Assembly: GCA_009911065.1 (NCBI GenBank)
Contig: QXWR01000022.1
Span: forward strand, 1 to 64,000
Length of the DNA: 64,000 bases
Reading direction: 5' to 3'
Source: Clostridiaceae bacterium
Lineage (GTDB): Bacteria; Bacillota; Clostridia; Lachnospirales; Lachnospiraceae
The notes below the pieces were generated by a model. That model worked only from the letters and a program-made list of their open reading frames with translations, was not told the origin of the DNA and ran no database searches. Positions 7,870-15,948 of the stretch are shown in pieces; within the stretch, counting starts at the first letter, position 1, and every line of letters starts with the position of its first letter. The position numbers were made by a program, and so were the translations under genes.

Positions 7870-8811
7870 ATGGGACAGGAACAAAAGGAAAAGACATCTT
7901 TGCTTTCCGTTCGCCATTTATCTATCTCATTTACTCGGTATAAAGGATGGTGGAAACAGGAACAGCAGCAGGCAATCCAGGATTTAAGTCTGGAGGTGAG
8001 GGCAGGGGAGATGGTGGCAGTGGTTGGTTCCAGCGGTTCGGGAAAAAGTCTCCTGGCTCATGGAGTTATGGGGATTTTGCCCTATAATGCATCTTGGGAG
8101 GGAGATATTTTCTATAAAGGAGAGCTTCTTACAGAAGACCGGTTAAGAGAACTTCGGGGCAGGGAAATTGTTTTGGTGCCCCAAGGCGCGTCTTATTTAA
8201 ACCCTTTTATGACCACAGGGGAACAGGTGCGTCAGGGAAGGAGAGATCTGGAAAGTCGGACACAATGTAGAAAGAGTCTGGAACGATATGGTTTGGGAGC
8301 AGAGACCGAATTGCTTTATCCTTTTCAGCTTTCCGGTGGAATGGCCCGCCGGGTGATGATTGCGGCAGCAGTGCAGAAAAGGCCTTGCCTGGTAATTGCA
8401 GATGAACCTACACCTGGACTTCACAAGGAGGCAGCCAAATGGGTTCTGTCTCATTTTCGGGAGATTGCAGAAGATGGAGCAGGTGTGCTTTTGATTACCC
8501 ATGATCTGGAACTGGCGATTGAAACAGCAGATCGGATCGTTGTCTTTTATGCAGGAACAAACCTGGAAGAGGCACAGGCCGGAGATTTTGCTCAGGAGAG
8601 GCAGCTGCGCCACCCCTATACCAGGGCTTTGTTCCATGCCATGCCGGGAAATGGATTTCAGGCTACAGCAGGTACACAGCCGTACAAAGAAGATTTTCCA
8701 AAAGGATGTGTCTATGAACCCAGGTGTCCCTGGCGTGAGGAGCGCTGCAAACAGCCGGTTTCGTATCGGCAGCTGGAGGGAGGATGGGTAAGGTGTTGGA
8801 GGGATCTATGA
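7870..8811 (+). CDS. ABC transporter ATPase 1 (NikD/OppD-like)
   Basis: This cytoplasmic ATPase of the nickel/peptide importer has 313 aa. Walker A reads VGSSGSGKS near residues 52-60, the signature LSGGMARRV near 155, Walker B LVIADEPTPGL near 175 and the switch histidine in ITHDLELA near 212. The C-terminal extension typical of this subfamily ends with a Cys-rich YEPRCPWREERC segment near 285-296, often linked to an iron-sulfur centre or substrate specificity in OppD/DppD relatives. The start has AAAAGGAG about 8 bases upstream. The stop overlaps the next gene as ATGA. Confidence 0.88.
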   Translation: MGQEQKEKTSLLSVRHLSISFTRYKGWWKQEQQQAIQDLSLEVRAGEMVAVVGSSGSGKSLLAHGVMGILPYNASWEGDIFYKGELLTEDRLRELRGREIVLVPQGASYLNPFMTTGEQVRQGRRDLESRTQCRKSLERYGLGAETELLYPFQLSGGMARRVMIAAAVQKRPCLVIADEPTPGLHKEAAKWVLSHFREIAEDGAGVLLITHDLELAIETADRIVVFYAGTNLEEAQAGDFAQERQLRHPYTRALFHAMPGNGFQATAGTQPYKEDFPKGCVYEPRCPWREERCKQPVSYRQLEGGWVRCWRDL

Positions 8812-9407
8812 GACTGGAAGCAAAAAAAATTTCTTTTCAATATAACACAGATGGGCGGAAAATATTAAACGACATAAGTTTTCATCTGGACAGCACAGAA
8901 CGGTTGGGCCTTATGGCTCCCAGTGGTTTTGGAAAAACTACCTTATGTAAGATTCTGGCCGGATACCAGAAGCCAGACGAAGGGCAGGTACTGATTGACG
9001 GAAAACAGATTGGAGCTTATAAGGGATATTGTCCGGTGCAGATGATTTGGCAGCATCCGGAGCTGTCTGTCAATCCGCGTCTGAAAATGAAAGAGGTTTT
9101 GAAGGAAGGCAAACATATTAAACAGCGGGTGATTGACGGATTGGGAATCCAACCAGATTGGATGAAACGGTATCCAGGAGAATTGTCTGGTGGGGAATTA
9201 CAGCGTTTTTGCATTGCACGGGTTTTGGGAGAGGGAACCCGGTTTTTATTGGCAGACGAAATCAGCGCTATGCTGGATTTGATTACCCAAAGTCAGATTT
9301 GGGGATTTTTGCTGGAAGAGGTGAAGAGAAGACAAATTGGGCTTTTGGCAGTCAGTCATTCCAGGGACCTTTTAGAGCAAATTTGCAGTCGTATTGTTAG
9401 ATTGTGA
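8808..9407 (+). CDS. ABC transporter ATPase 2 (NikE/OppF-like)
   Basis: This partner ATPase forms the heterodimer that drives the importer. It has 199 aa, with Walker A MAPSGFGKTTL near residue 34-44, signature LSGGELQRF near 126, Walker B FLLADEIS and the switch histidine in VSHSRDLL. It is shorter than OppF because it lacks the long C-terminal extension, as expected for NikE. Walker B ends in DEIS rather than DEPT, still with the catalytic Glu. The ATG at 8808 overlaps the previous stop; an in-frame ATG at 8784 also has a GGAGGG site, so eight extra residues are possible. larB begins 24 bases after its stop. Confidence 0.87.
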   Translation: MRLEAKKISFQYNTDGRKILNDISFHLDSTERLGLMAPSGFGKTTLCKILAGYQKPDEGQVLIDGKQIGAYKGYCPVQMIWQHPELSVNPRLKMKEVLKEGKHIKQRVIDGLGIQPDWMKRYPGELSGGELQRFCIARVLGEGTRFLLADEISAMLDLITQSQIWGFLLEEVKRRQIGLLAVSHSRDLLEQICSRIVRL

Positions 9408-9430
9408 GGATTTAGTTGAGGAGGAATCGT

Positions 9431-10174
9431 ATGGATGTGGGAGATTTGTTGCGTCAGGTAAAAGCAGGCAGCATGGAGATTGAGGAGGCAGAGAAACTTC
9501 TGGAAAATCTGCCCTATGAAGATTTGGGATATGCAAAGCTGGATTTTCACCGGAAGCTTAGGACCGGTTTTGGAGAGACCGTGTATTGTCAGGGGAAACC
9601 AGATGTTTTTTTGACAGAGATTTATAAACGGCTGTATGAGAGAGATGGAGAAGTCCTTGGAACCCGTGCGTCAGCGGCTCAATATGAACTGGTGAAAAGT
9701 CAGATTCCCCAGGTGGTATATGACCCGGTTTCCCGGATTTTGAAAATAGAACCAGAGGGAAAGGAGCGGGTGGGAAATGTGGCAGTCTGCACAGGGGGGA
9801 CTGCTGATATTCCGGTGGCAGAGGAGGCGGCTTTGACAGCAGAATATTTTGGATGTCAGGTAGACCGGATTTATGACGTGGGGGTGGCAGGGATTCATCG
9901 GCTTTTGTCAAAACGGGACCGGCTTGTGGCAGCGAACTGCATTGTAGCAGTTGCAGGTATGGAGGGGGCTTTGGGAACTGTGATTGCAGGTTTGGTGGAC
10001 TGTCCGGTAATTGCAGTCCCTACATCAGTTGGGTACGGAGCTTCTTTTCATGGATTATCGGCCCTTTTGACGATGATAAATTCTTGTGCAAACGGGATTT
10101 CTGTGGTAAATATAGATAATGGATACGGGGCCGGATATCTGGCAACGCAAATAAATAGACTGGCGGTAAGATAA
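9431..10174 (+). CDS. larB: LarB, pyridinium-3,5-biscarboxylate mononucleotide synthase
   Basis: LarB starts nickel-pincer nucleotide (NPN) synthesis by carboxylating nicotinic acid adenine dinucleotide at C5 and releasing AMP. The 247-aa protein has an N-terminal helical region and a C-terminal PurE-like domain: VCTGGTADIPVAEEA near residue 112, IYDVGVAGIHRLL near 142, and AVAGMEGALGTVIAGL near 172. The MINSCANGISVVNIDNGYGAGY segment near 212 carries the Cys expected to form the substrate adduct. I chose the ATG at 9431 because GAGGAGGAA lies 5-6 bases upstream; a TTG at 9416 is less likely. It sits between the nickel importer and larC, so nickel supply and cofactor synthesis look co-transcribed. 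Confidence 0.93.
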   Translation: MDVGDLLRQVKAGSMEIEEAEKLLENLPYEDLGYAKLDFHRKLRTGFGETVYCQGKPDVFLTEIYKRLYERDGEVLGTRASAAQYELVKSQIPQVVYDPVSRILKIEPEGKERVGNVAVCTGGTADIPVAEEAALTAEYFGCQVDRIYDVGVAGIHRLLSKRDRLVAANCIVAVAGMEGALGTVIAGLVDCPVIAVPTSVGYGASFHGLSALLTMINSCANGISVVNIDNGYGAGYLATQINRLAVR

Positions 10175-10175
10175 T

Positions 10176-11531
10176 ATGGGAAAAATACTTTATTTGGAGT
10201 GCAATTCAGGAATCAGCGGAGATATGACAGTGGGTGCGCTGTTGGATTTGGGTGCAGATCATAAAGTGCTGGAAAATGCGCTGGAAAGTATGGGAATCGA
10301 TGGTTATCATCTTCACTTTGGACGAAAGGAAACCTGTGGGCTGGATGCCTATGATTTTGATGTACATTTGGAAGAAAATGAGTGGGGGGAGGACCATAGT
10401 CATTGTCATCAAAATGGAGCCGCCCATATGCATGGAGCCAATCAGGCTCATCAAGATGGAGCCGCCCATGTGCATGAAACCAATCATCCCCATACCCATG
10501 AAGCGGACGGCGCCCACATTCATGGTCATAATGACAGTCACCCTCATAGGCATGTTCACAGAAATCTGAATGATGTATACAAAATCATAGACCGTCTGAA
10601 TGCAGCCGATTCGGTAAAAGATCTGGCAAAAAAGATGTTTCATATTGTGGCAGAAGCAGAGTCAAAAGCCCATGGGCTGCCCATGGATCAGGTTCATTTC
10701 CACGAGGTGGGTGCAGTGGACTCTATTATTGATATTGTAAGCGTCGCTGTCTGCGTAGACAATTTGGGAATTGAAGATGTGGCAGTATCTACTCTGTCCG
10801 AGGGACATGGGCATGTACATTGCCAACATGGAGTTCTTCCTGTGCCAGTTCCGGCCACAGCAAACATTGCGGCTGCCTGGGGACTGAAGTTTCGATTTAC
10901 AGATAACGACGGAGAGATGGTGACTCCTACAGGTGCGGCTATTGCAGCGGCTTTAAAGACCAGGGAGAATCTTCCAGCCAATTGTCGGATTAAAAAAATC
11001 GGCATGGGAGCAGGAAACCGGAAATTTCGTCAGGCAAATGTTCTCAGGGCCATGATTCTGGAGACAGAAGAGCCAGACGAACGGGAAGACCAAATGTGGA
11101 TAATGGAGACCAATCTGGATGACAGTACTGGTGAAATGTTAGGGTTTGCAATGGAAAATCTCTTGGAAGCCGGTGCGTCCGATGTATGGTACACTCCTAT
11201 TTATATGAAGAAAAACCGTCCAGCATATCAGTTGTCTGTTTTGTTTAGGGAATCTGAGAGAGAGAAGATGGAGGACATTCTGTTTTGCCAGACAACTACC
11301 ATTGGAGTTCGGCGTTATCCAGTAGAGAGAACCATACTGGAACGTCAAATCCGGCAAGTGGAAACACCATATGGTACAGCGGATGTGAAAGTATGTGAAC
11401 ATAAAGGGAAGGTTTACTGTTACCCAGAATATGCAAGTGTGTACCGGATATGTAAAGAACAAGGGATGGACTTTCAAAACGTTTATTATGAGGTGCAGAA
11501 GGCAGCAGAAGAATGGGAGATGAGGAAATAG
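10176..11531 (+). CDS. larC: LarC, nickel insertion protein (CTP-dependent cyclometallase) with His-rich insert
   Basis: LarC inserts nickel into the bisthiocarboxylate pincer precursor, using CTP, to give NPN. The gene is one continuous 451-codon frame, unlike Lactiplantibacillus plantarum where LarC1 and LarC2 are joined by frameshifting. Family landmarks are LECNSGISGDMTVGALLDLG at the N-terminus, VHFHEVGAVDSIIDIV near residue 174, LPVPVPATANIAAA near 226 and METNLDDSTGEMLGFAMENL near 310. Residues 74-128 form a histidine-rich insert with 18 His, encoded by imperfect tandem repeats and likely to hold or deliver nickel. The start lies two bases after the larB stop and has only a weak ribosome site, so translation is probably coupled. 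Confidence 0.94.
   Translation: MGKILYLECNSGISGDMTVGALLDLGADHKVLENALESMGIDGYHLHFGRKETCGLDAYDFDVHLEENEWGEDHSHCHQNGAAHMHGANQAHQDGAAHVHETNHPHTHEADGAHIHGHNDSHPHRHVHRNLNDVYKIIDRLNAADSVKDLAKKMFHIVAEAESKAHGLPMDQVHFHEVGAVDSIIDIVSVAVCVDNLGIEDVAVSTLSEGHGHVHCQHGVLPVPVPATANIAAAWGLKFRFTDNDGEMVTPTGAAIAAALKTRENLPANCRIKKIGMGAGNRKFRQANVLRAMILETEEPDEREDQMWIMETNLDDSTGEMLGFAMENLLEAGASDVWYTPIYMKKNRPAYQLSVLFRESEREKMEDILFCQTTTIGVRRYPVERTILERQIRQVETPYGTADVKVCEHKGKVYCYPEYASVYRICKEQGMDFQNVYYEVQKAAEEWEMRK
10407..10532 (+). repeat. Tandem 42-bp repeats encoding the LarC His-rich insert
   Basis: Two adjacent 42-bp units (10407-10448 and 10449-10490) encode HQNGAAHMHGANQA and HQDGAAHVHETNHP. A third, more diverged 14-codon unit (10491-10532) encodes HTHEADGAHIHGHN. 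The units are nearly identical at the DNA level in their first half (GGAGCCGCCCAT), which points to recent duplication and possible length variation between strains. Confidence 0.8.
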
Positions 11532-11543
11532 GGAGAAGACAAG

Positions 11544-12530
11544 ATGGCGAAAATTGGCGACCAGACAGAAAGGAATGGAAGGGAAAGAAAGGAAGATCGA
11601 GAAGAAACAGAAGAAAGCAAGGCCGTTCAAATAGATGCAGATCAAAACGGCACAAAACAGAATGAGACAAGGAAAAGGGAAGCAACACAAACAGCGTCAG
11701 ACTGGAAAGACAGGACGATAAAGGAAAAGTTTAGCCAACTGGAAAAGTATTTCCAGAAGATTGCTTTAAAAGATGTTTGTCTTGCTTTTTCCGGCGGGGT
11801 GGATTCCAGTCTGCTGCTGCGGGTGGCTGTGAACGAGGCAGCGAGGACTGGAAAGAAGGTTTATGCAGTAACTTTTGACAGCCGTCTTCATCCATCTTGT
11901 GATTTGGAAATTGCCAGACAGGTAGTGAGGGAGATTGGTGGAATCCACCAGATTCTAAGGATTGATGAGCTGGAGCAGGAGGAAATCCGTACCAATCCAC
12001 AGGATCGGTGTTATCAATGCAAACGGCTGTTGTTTGAACGGTTAAAATCATTTGCAGATACAAAGGGGATTTCCGTGATTTTAGATGGAACCAATGAGGA
12101 CGATCTGCATGTGTATCGTCCAGGCATTCGGGCATTAAGAGAGCTGGGAATTTTGAGTCCTTTAGCAGAACTTCATATTACAAAAGATCAGGTAAAGGAA
12201 ATGGCGGCCTTTTATGGAATCTCTGTGGCTGCCCGTCCCTCCACTCCTTGCATGGCTACCCGCATTCCTTATGGTCAGAAGCTTGACTATGAAATTTTGG
12301 CAAAGATTGCAGAGGGCGAGGCACATTTGCGCAGCAAGATTGGGGGGAATATCCGACTGCGGCTTCACGGGAATATAATACGTCTGGAAGTGGATTGTGA
12401 AGAGTTTATACAAGTGTTGAAAATGAGAGAAGAAATCGTCGGATATATGAGAAATTTAGGATTTGATTATGTGACTTTAGATTTGGAAGGTTTTCGTTCC
12501 GGAAGTATGGACCTTCATATTGTTTCTTAG
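11544..12530 (+). CDS. larE: LarE, ATP-dependent sulfur transferase, three-cysteine type
   Basis: LarE adenylates the carboxylates of the pincer precursor and converts them to thiocarboxylates. It is a PP-loop enzyme: AFSGGVDSSLLLRVA sits at residues 81-95. Three cysteines are visible, Cys156 and Cys159 in CYQC and Cys236 in STPCMATRIPYG. Family knowledge: some LarE enzymes sacrifice one Cys as sulfur donor, whereas others use three Cys to hold a [4Fe-4S] cluster that carries the sulfur. This protein has the three-Cys pattern, so I infer the catalytic cluster type. The first 55 residues are an unusual, highly charged extension rich in Glu, Lys, Gln and Arg, absent from typical LarE. The ribosome site is GGGAGAAG. 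The gene follows larC by 12 bases. Confidence 0.92.
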   Translation: MAKIGDQTERNGRERKEDREETEESKAVQIDADQNGTKQNETRKREATQTASDWKDRTIKEKFSQLEKYFQKIALKDVCLAFSGGVDSSLLLRVAVNEAARTGKKVYAVTFDSRLHPSCDLEIARQVVREIGGIHQILRIDELEQEEIRTNPQDRCYQCKRLLFERLKSFADTKGISVILDGTNEDDLHVYRPGIRALRELGILSPLAELHITKDQVKEMAAFYGISVAARPSTPCMATRIPYGQKLDYEILAKIAEGEAHLRSKIGGNIRLRLHGNIIRLEVDCEEFIQVLKMREEIVGYMRNLGFDYVTLDLEGFRSGSMDLHIVS

Positions 12531-12545
12531 GAGGTATAAAATAAA

Positions 12546-13904
12546 ATGGGATTTTCGTTGGATATGAGTGTTCCAGCTATGACCGTATTTTTTCAGGGGC
12601 TTTTAAGCTTTTTCTCCCCCTGTGTGCTGCCTCTTTTGCCGTTGTACATTGGCTATCTGTCGGGAGGAACCGGTGTGCGGGGAGAAGACGGAAAGATTCA
12701 TTACCCTCAGTCAAAAGTGGCATTTCATACCGTATGTTTTGTCATAGGGGTCAGCTTTGCCTTTTATCTTTTGGGACTTGGAGTCTCGGCAGCAGCTACT
12801 TTTTTTAATTCCAGCCAGATGCTTTTTGCGCGGGCAGGGGGAATTTTGGTAATGCTGTTTGGACTGTATCAGTTGGGGATTTTCGGGTCCTCCCAGGTAT
12901 TAGGGAAAGAACATCGTCTGCCTTTTCGGATGGATGCCATGGCAATGTCTCCCTGGACCGCTCTTTTGATGGGATTTACTTTTAGTTTTGCCTGGACGCC
13001 TTGCGTGGGTCCTGCTTTGACCGGAGTTCTTTTGATGGCAGCTTCTGCAACGTCTAAGGCCACCGGGTTTGTTCTTATTGGTGTGTATACCCTTGGGTTT
13101 GTGCTGCCATTTCTGGCTATGGGATTTTTTACTGCTTCACTTCTGGACTTTTTTAAAAAATACCGGGGAGTGGTGCAGTACACTGTAAAAATTGGCGGAG
13201 TTCTTCTGGTGCTGATGGGATTTATGATGTTTACCGGGAAAATGAATGATGTAACCGGATATTTGTCCGGAATATCCGGGGATGCTTTGGAGCAGGAGAA
13301 AAAGGAAGATGGGAAAAGCTCCATTTCAGGTGAGGAAGGAAAAGAAGACGGGGGAAATTCCGTTTTGGCAGAGGATGGCAAAGAAGAATCGAACCGCTCG
13401 GATGCAGAGTATGCGGATAGTGAATCCGATCGTTCGCAGGCGGCAGAAAACAGTCTGCCGCCTGCTATAGATTTTCAGCTGTCCGATCAGTATGGCAATG
13501 TTCATACATTGGAGGATTATAAAGGAAAAACCATATTTTTAAACTTTTGGGCTACCTGGTGTCCTCCTTGTCGGGCAGAAATGCCAGATATTCAGAAACT
13601 TTATGAAACCTATAGCCAGGAAGGAGAGGAGGCACTGATTGTTCTTGGAGTGGCGGCTCCTTTGATGGGCCAGGAAAAGACTCAGGAAGAAATAGAGGCA
13701 TTCCTGGAAGAAAACGGCTATACCTACCCGGTTTTGATGGATACATCTGGAGATTTGTTTTACAGTTATGGAATCCGTTCTTTCCCAACAACCTTTATGA
13801 TTGACCGAGATGGAAATGTTTTTGGATACATCAGCGGGCAGCTGAACATGGACATGATGGAAAGTATTATCCGTCAAACCATGGAGGGAAAGCGAAACGA
13901 GTAA
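12546..13904 (+). CDS. CcdA-type membrane thiol carrier fused to a TlpA/thioredoxin domain
   Basis: The N-terminal part, about residues 1-235, is a CcdA/DsbD-beta-like protein with six predicted membrane segments and the two conserved redox Cys motifs FFSPCVLPLLPLYIGYLSG (Cys26) and AWTPCVGPALTG. A charged linker with repeated Glu/Gly/Lys/Asp/Ser blocks (about 240-300) leads to an extracytoplasmic thioredoxin/TlpA domain with WATWCPPCRAEMP near residue 339. Such fusions pass electrons from cytoplasmic thioredoxin across the membrane to reduce outside disulfides or methionine sulfoxide. It follows larE by 15 bases with TAGGAGGT, so it is co-transcribed with the lar genes. Whether it serves nickel uptake, cofactor chemistry or general thiol homeostasis cannot be decided here. 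Confidence 0.88.
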   Translation: MGFSLDMSVPAMTVFFQGLLSFFSPCVLPLLPLYIGYLSGGTGVRGEDGKIHYPQSKVAFHTVCFVIGVSFAFYLLGLGVSAAATFFNSSQMLFARAGGILVMLFGLYQLGIFGSSQVLGKEHRLPFRMDAMAMSPWTALLMGFTFSFAWTPCVGPALTGVLLMAASATSKATGFVLIGVYTLGFVLPFLAMGFFTASLLDFFKKYRGVVQYTVKIGGVLLVLMGFMMFTGKMNDVTGYLSGISGDALEQEKKEDGKSSISGEEGKEDGGNSVLAEDGKEESNRSDAEYADSESDRSQAAENSLPPAIDFQLSDQYGNVHTLEDYKGKTIFLNFWATWCPPCRAEMPDIQKLYETYSQEGEEALIVLGVAAPLMGQEKTQEEIEAFLEENGYTYPVLMDTSGDLFYSYGIRSFPTTFMIDRDGNVFGYISGQLNMDMMESIIRQTMEGKRNE

Positions 13905-13912
13905 ATGAAAAA

Positions 13913-13968
13913 GGAATGAAACTTCTGAGCGGTTTGACACGCGTCAGATGGTTCAGAAGTTTCATTCC
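13913..13968. terminator. Long hairpin between the lar operon and the BCCT gene
   Basis: GGAATGAAACTTCTGA (13913-13928) is a perfect 16-base inverted match of 13953-13968, with a 24-base loop. It lies 9 bases after the stop of the CcdA fusion and between convergent genes, so it probably ends transcription from both sides. It lacks a clean T run. Fourteen bases of its right arm (AAGTTTCATTCCTG) recur at 61985-61998. Confidence 0.6.
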
Positions 13969-14033
13969 TGACTGTAAAGAGTACCAAAAATCTAAAAAAA
14001 TCCAGGAAAATCGGCAATATCAGAGAACCTATT

Positions 14034-15578
14034 TCACGTTTTTTCTTTCAGATAATTCCCCGCATCCTTAAAAAAACTGACAATAATCAAAATCATAATA
14101 ATTCCCACAGGGAATGCCGCAATAATAGAAACCGATTGCAGATTCGCCATTGACTTTTCGGAAAAAATCAGTGCAATGGGCAGTAAAATTAAAAAGACCG
14201 CCCAAAACAGTTTGACTCTTCGATCTGGGTCCTGGTCATGGTTCAATTCCCGATAGGAATAGGAGGCAGCTACCAATGTGATGGAATCAAAGGAGGTGGA
14301 ATAAAAAGTGATCATACATAACACCAGCAGAATCATCACAAAACCAGACCAGGGAAGGGAATCCAGAATGGAAAGGATAGCCGAATAAAGGGCTGTGTTG
14401 GAGCCTCCCATGGTCATGTAGCCGGAAAGGGAATCCAGCCGTCCATGGATTTGCAGGCCAAGGCCATAGTTGCCCAAAATGATAAAAGAGGTAAAGGTTC
14501 CGGCCAGCCCCCAAAAATAACCGCCCAAAATGGTCTGTTTGATCGTTCTTCCTTTGCTGATGGTTCCAATGAAAAAAGGCGCTGCCACACACCATACCAT
14601 CCAGTAAGCCCAATAAAAAATCGTCATTGTCTGGGGAAAGGAAGTAGTCCGCATCGGGTCAGTCCAAGTACATAAGGTGATAAAATTCTGTGCCACAAGC
14701 CCCAGGGAGGTAATGCCGGTTTCCACAATAAATCGGCTTTCTCCTCCAAGAAAGAACACATAGGCCAGCAACAGGAAAAAAAGATAGATGCAGCAGGCAG
14801 CAGACCGCTGTATCCCTTTCATTCCAAAATATACCGAGCAGGTGTACACACAGCAGACTGCAATCAGAATGCCAATGGTCAGGGAGGTCGTTGCAGCAAG
14901 GCCGGTTACACGGCTGATGGCCATGGAGAGCAGAGGAGTAGCCAGCGAAAATGTAGTGGCAGTTCCGGCCAACAGAGCAAACACAGCAGTCAGATCAATC
15001 ATCCGTCCGGCCCATCCGTCCACCCGGTTTCCCAGGAGAGGGCGGCAGGCTTCGGAATATTTTTGCTTTTTTTGTTTTCTCACATGGAGCATAAAGCCAA
15101 ACGCCACGGCAAGAACCAGATAAAATCCCCAGGGGACAGGACCCCAGTGAAAAAGGGGATAAGCAGCCGCCCAGTCATAGACAGAATCACGTCCTGAAAC
15201 ATAAGGATCGGATGCATAGATCAGCCATTCACAGCAGGAATAAAATAAAATGTCAGCTGCAAGTCCAGCAGTAAACATCATGGAACCCCAGCGAAATCCA
15301 GAGTATTGTGGTTTTTTTGTATCCCCCAGCCGAATGGAGCCATAGGGTGAGAAACACAAATATAAGGAGACAAGAAAGACGCCAAGGCCAATGAGCAGAT
15401 AGCAGCAGCCCAACTGATCTCCTAAAAAAAAGCGAATCTGTTCTAATTGTTTGGAAGACCGGTCTGGAAAAAGCACAAACAAAAAGCAAAGGGCAACAAT
15501 GGACAGAAAGGGAAACAAGGTGGTGAATAAATCCAACTGTCCAAGCAAACTTTGTGGGGATGGTTTCTGGTTCTTCAT
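14034..15578 (-). CDS. BCCT-family transporter (betaine/carnitine/choline type)
   Basis: A 514-aa integral membrane protein with about twelve membrane segments. The family signature lies in TMTIFYWAYWMVWCVAAPFF followed by ISKGRTIKQTILGGYFWG (about residues 330-365), which carries the aromatic residues that bind the trimethylammonium group of the substrate. BCCT proteins import or exchange betaine, carnitine, choline or related compounds. I chose the ATG at 15578 because AAGGAG lies about 10 bases upstream; the longer reading frame adds 45 residues without support. It stands alone, with divergent AT-rich DNA upstream and a hairpin downstream, so its exact substrate cannot be guessed from neighbours. 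Confidence 0.88.
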   Translation of the reverse strand: MKNQKPSPQSLLGQLDLFTTLFPFLSIVALCFLFVLFPDRSSKQLEQIRFFLGDQLGCCYLLIGLGVFLVSLYLCFSPYGSIRLGDTKKPQYSGFRWGSMMFTAGLAADILFYSCCEWLIYASDPYVSGRDSVYDWAAAYPLFHWGPVPWGFYLVLAVAFGFMLHVRKQKKQKYSEACRPLLGNRVDGWAGRMIDLTAVFALLAGTATTFSLATPLLSMAISRVTGLAATTSLTIGILIAVCCVYTCSVYFGMKGIQRSAACCIYLFFLLLAYVFFLGGESRFIVETGITSLGLVAQNFITLCTWTDPMRTTSFPQTMTIFYWAYWMVWCVAAPFFIGTISKGRTIKQTILGGYFWGLAGTFTSFIILGNYGLGLQIHGRLDSLSGYMTMGGSNTALYSAILSILDSLPWSGFVMILLVLCMITFYSTSFDSITLVAASYSYRELNHDQDPDRRVKLFWAVFLILLPIALIFSEKSMANLQSVSIIAAFPVGIIMILIIVSFFKDAGNYLKEKT

Positions 15579-15948
15579 ATGACATATTCTCCTTACTATA
15601 AGCAGTCCCATGTAAATTAACTGTTCAAAAAAATAAAAATTAAATAACATTTGAACAAAATAATACCATGACTTGAAAAAAAATGCAAGGGAAAAATGAG
15701 AATAAAAGAGCAATTCAAAATGCGGACATTAAGAGATCTATACTTATATAATGAGTAGATAGTATGTGAAATAAGACGAAAGTTAGAGAAATATGCCGAA
15801 AAACAAAGGGTCGATACCTTATACTGTATATACAAAAACCTATATTATTTTTAATAATACAAACAAAATGAGTAAATGGACGTCACATTTAAGTTATTAT
15901 CCCCATTTCGTTTGTTAGAATGGAAAAAAATGGAGGGTATTTGTATTT
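15579..15948. other. AT-rich divergent intergenic region
   Basis: These 370 bases separate the BCCT gene (leftward) from the XRE regulator (rightward). They are strongly AT-rich and hold no convincing ORF. A TAGAAT hexamer at 15916-15921 could be the -10 of the regulator gene. A TATACTGTATATA stretch near 15820-15832 is partly palindromic and could be an operator. No known RNA element is recognised. Confidence 0.4.

Noticed and set aside
9416..9430. TTG start for larB
   Set aside because: It overlaps the GAGGAGGAA ribosome site of the ATG at 9431, and the longer start adds only MRRNR.
10176..11531. Programmed frameshift in larC
   Set aside because: In L. plantarum larC1 and larC2 are joined by frameshift, but here one uninterrupted frame covers both parts.
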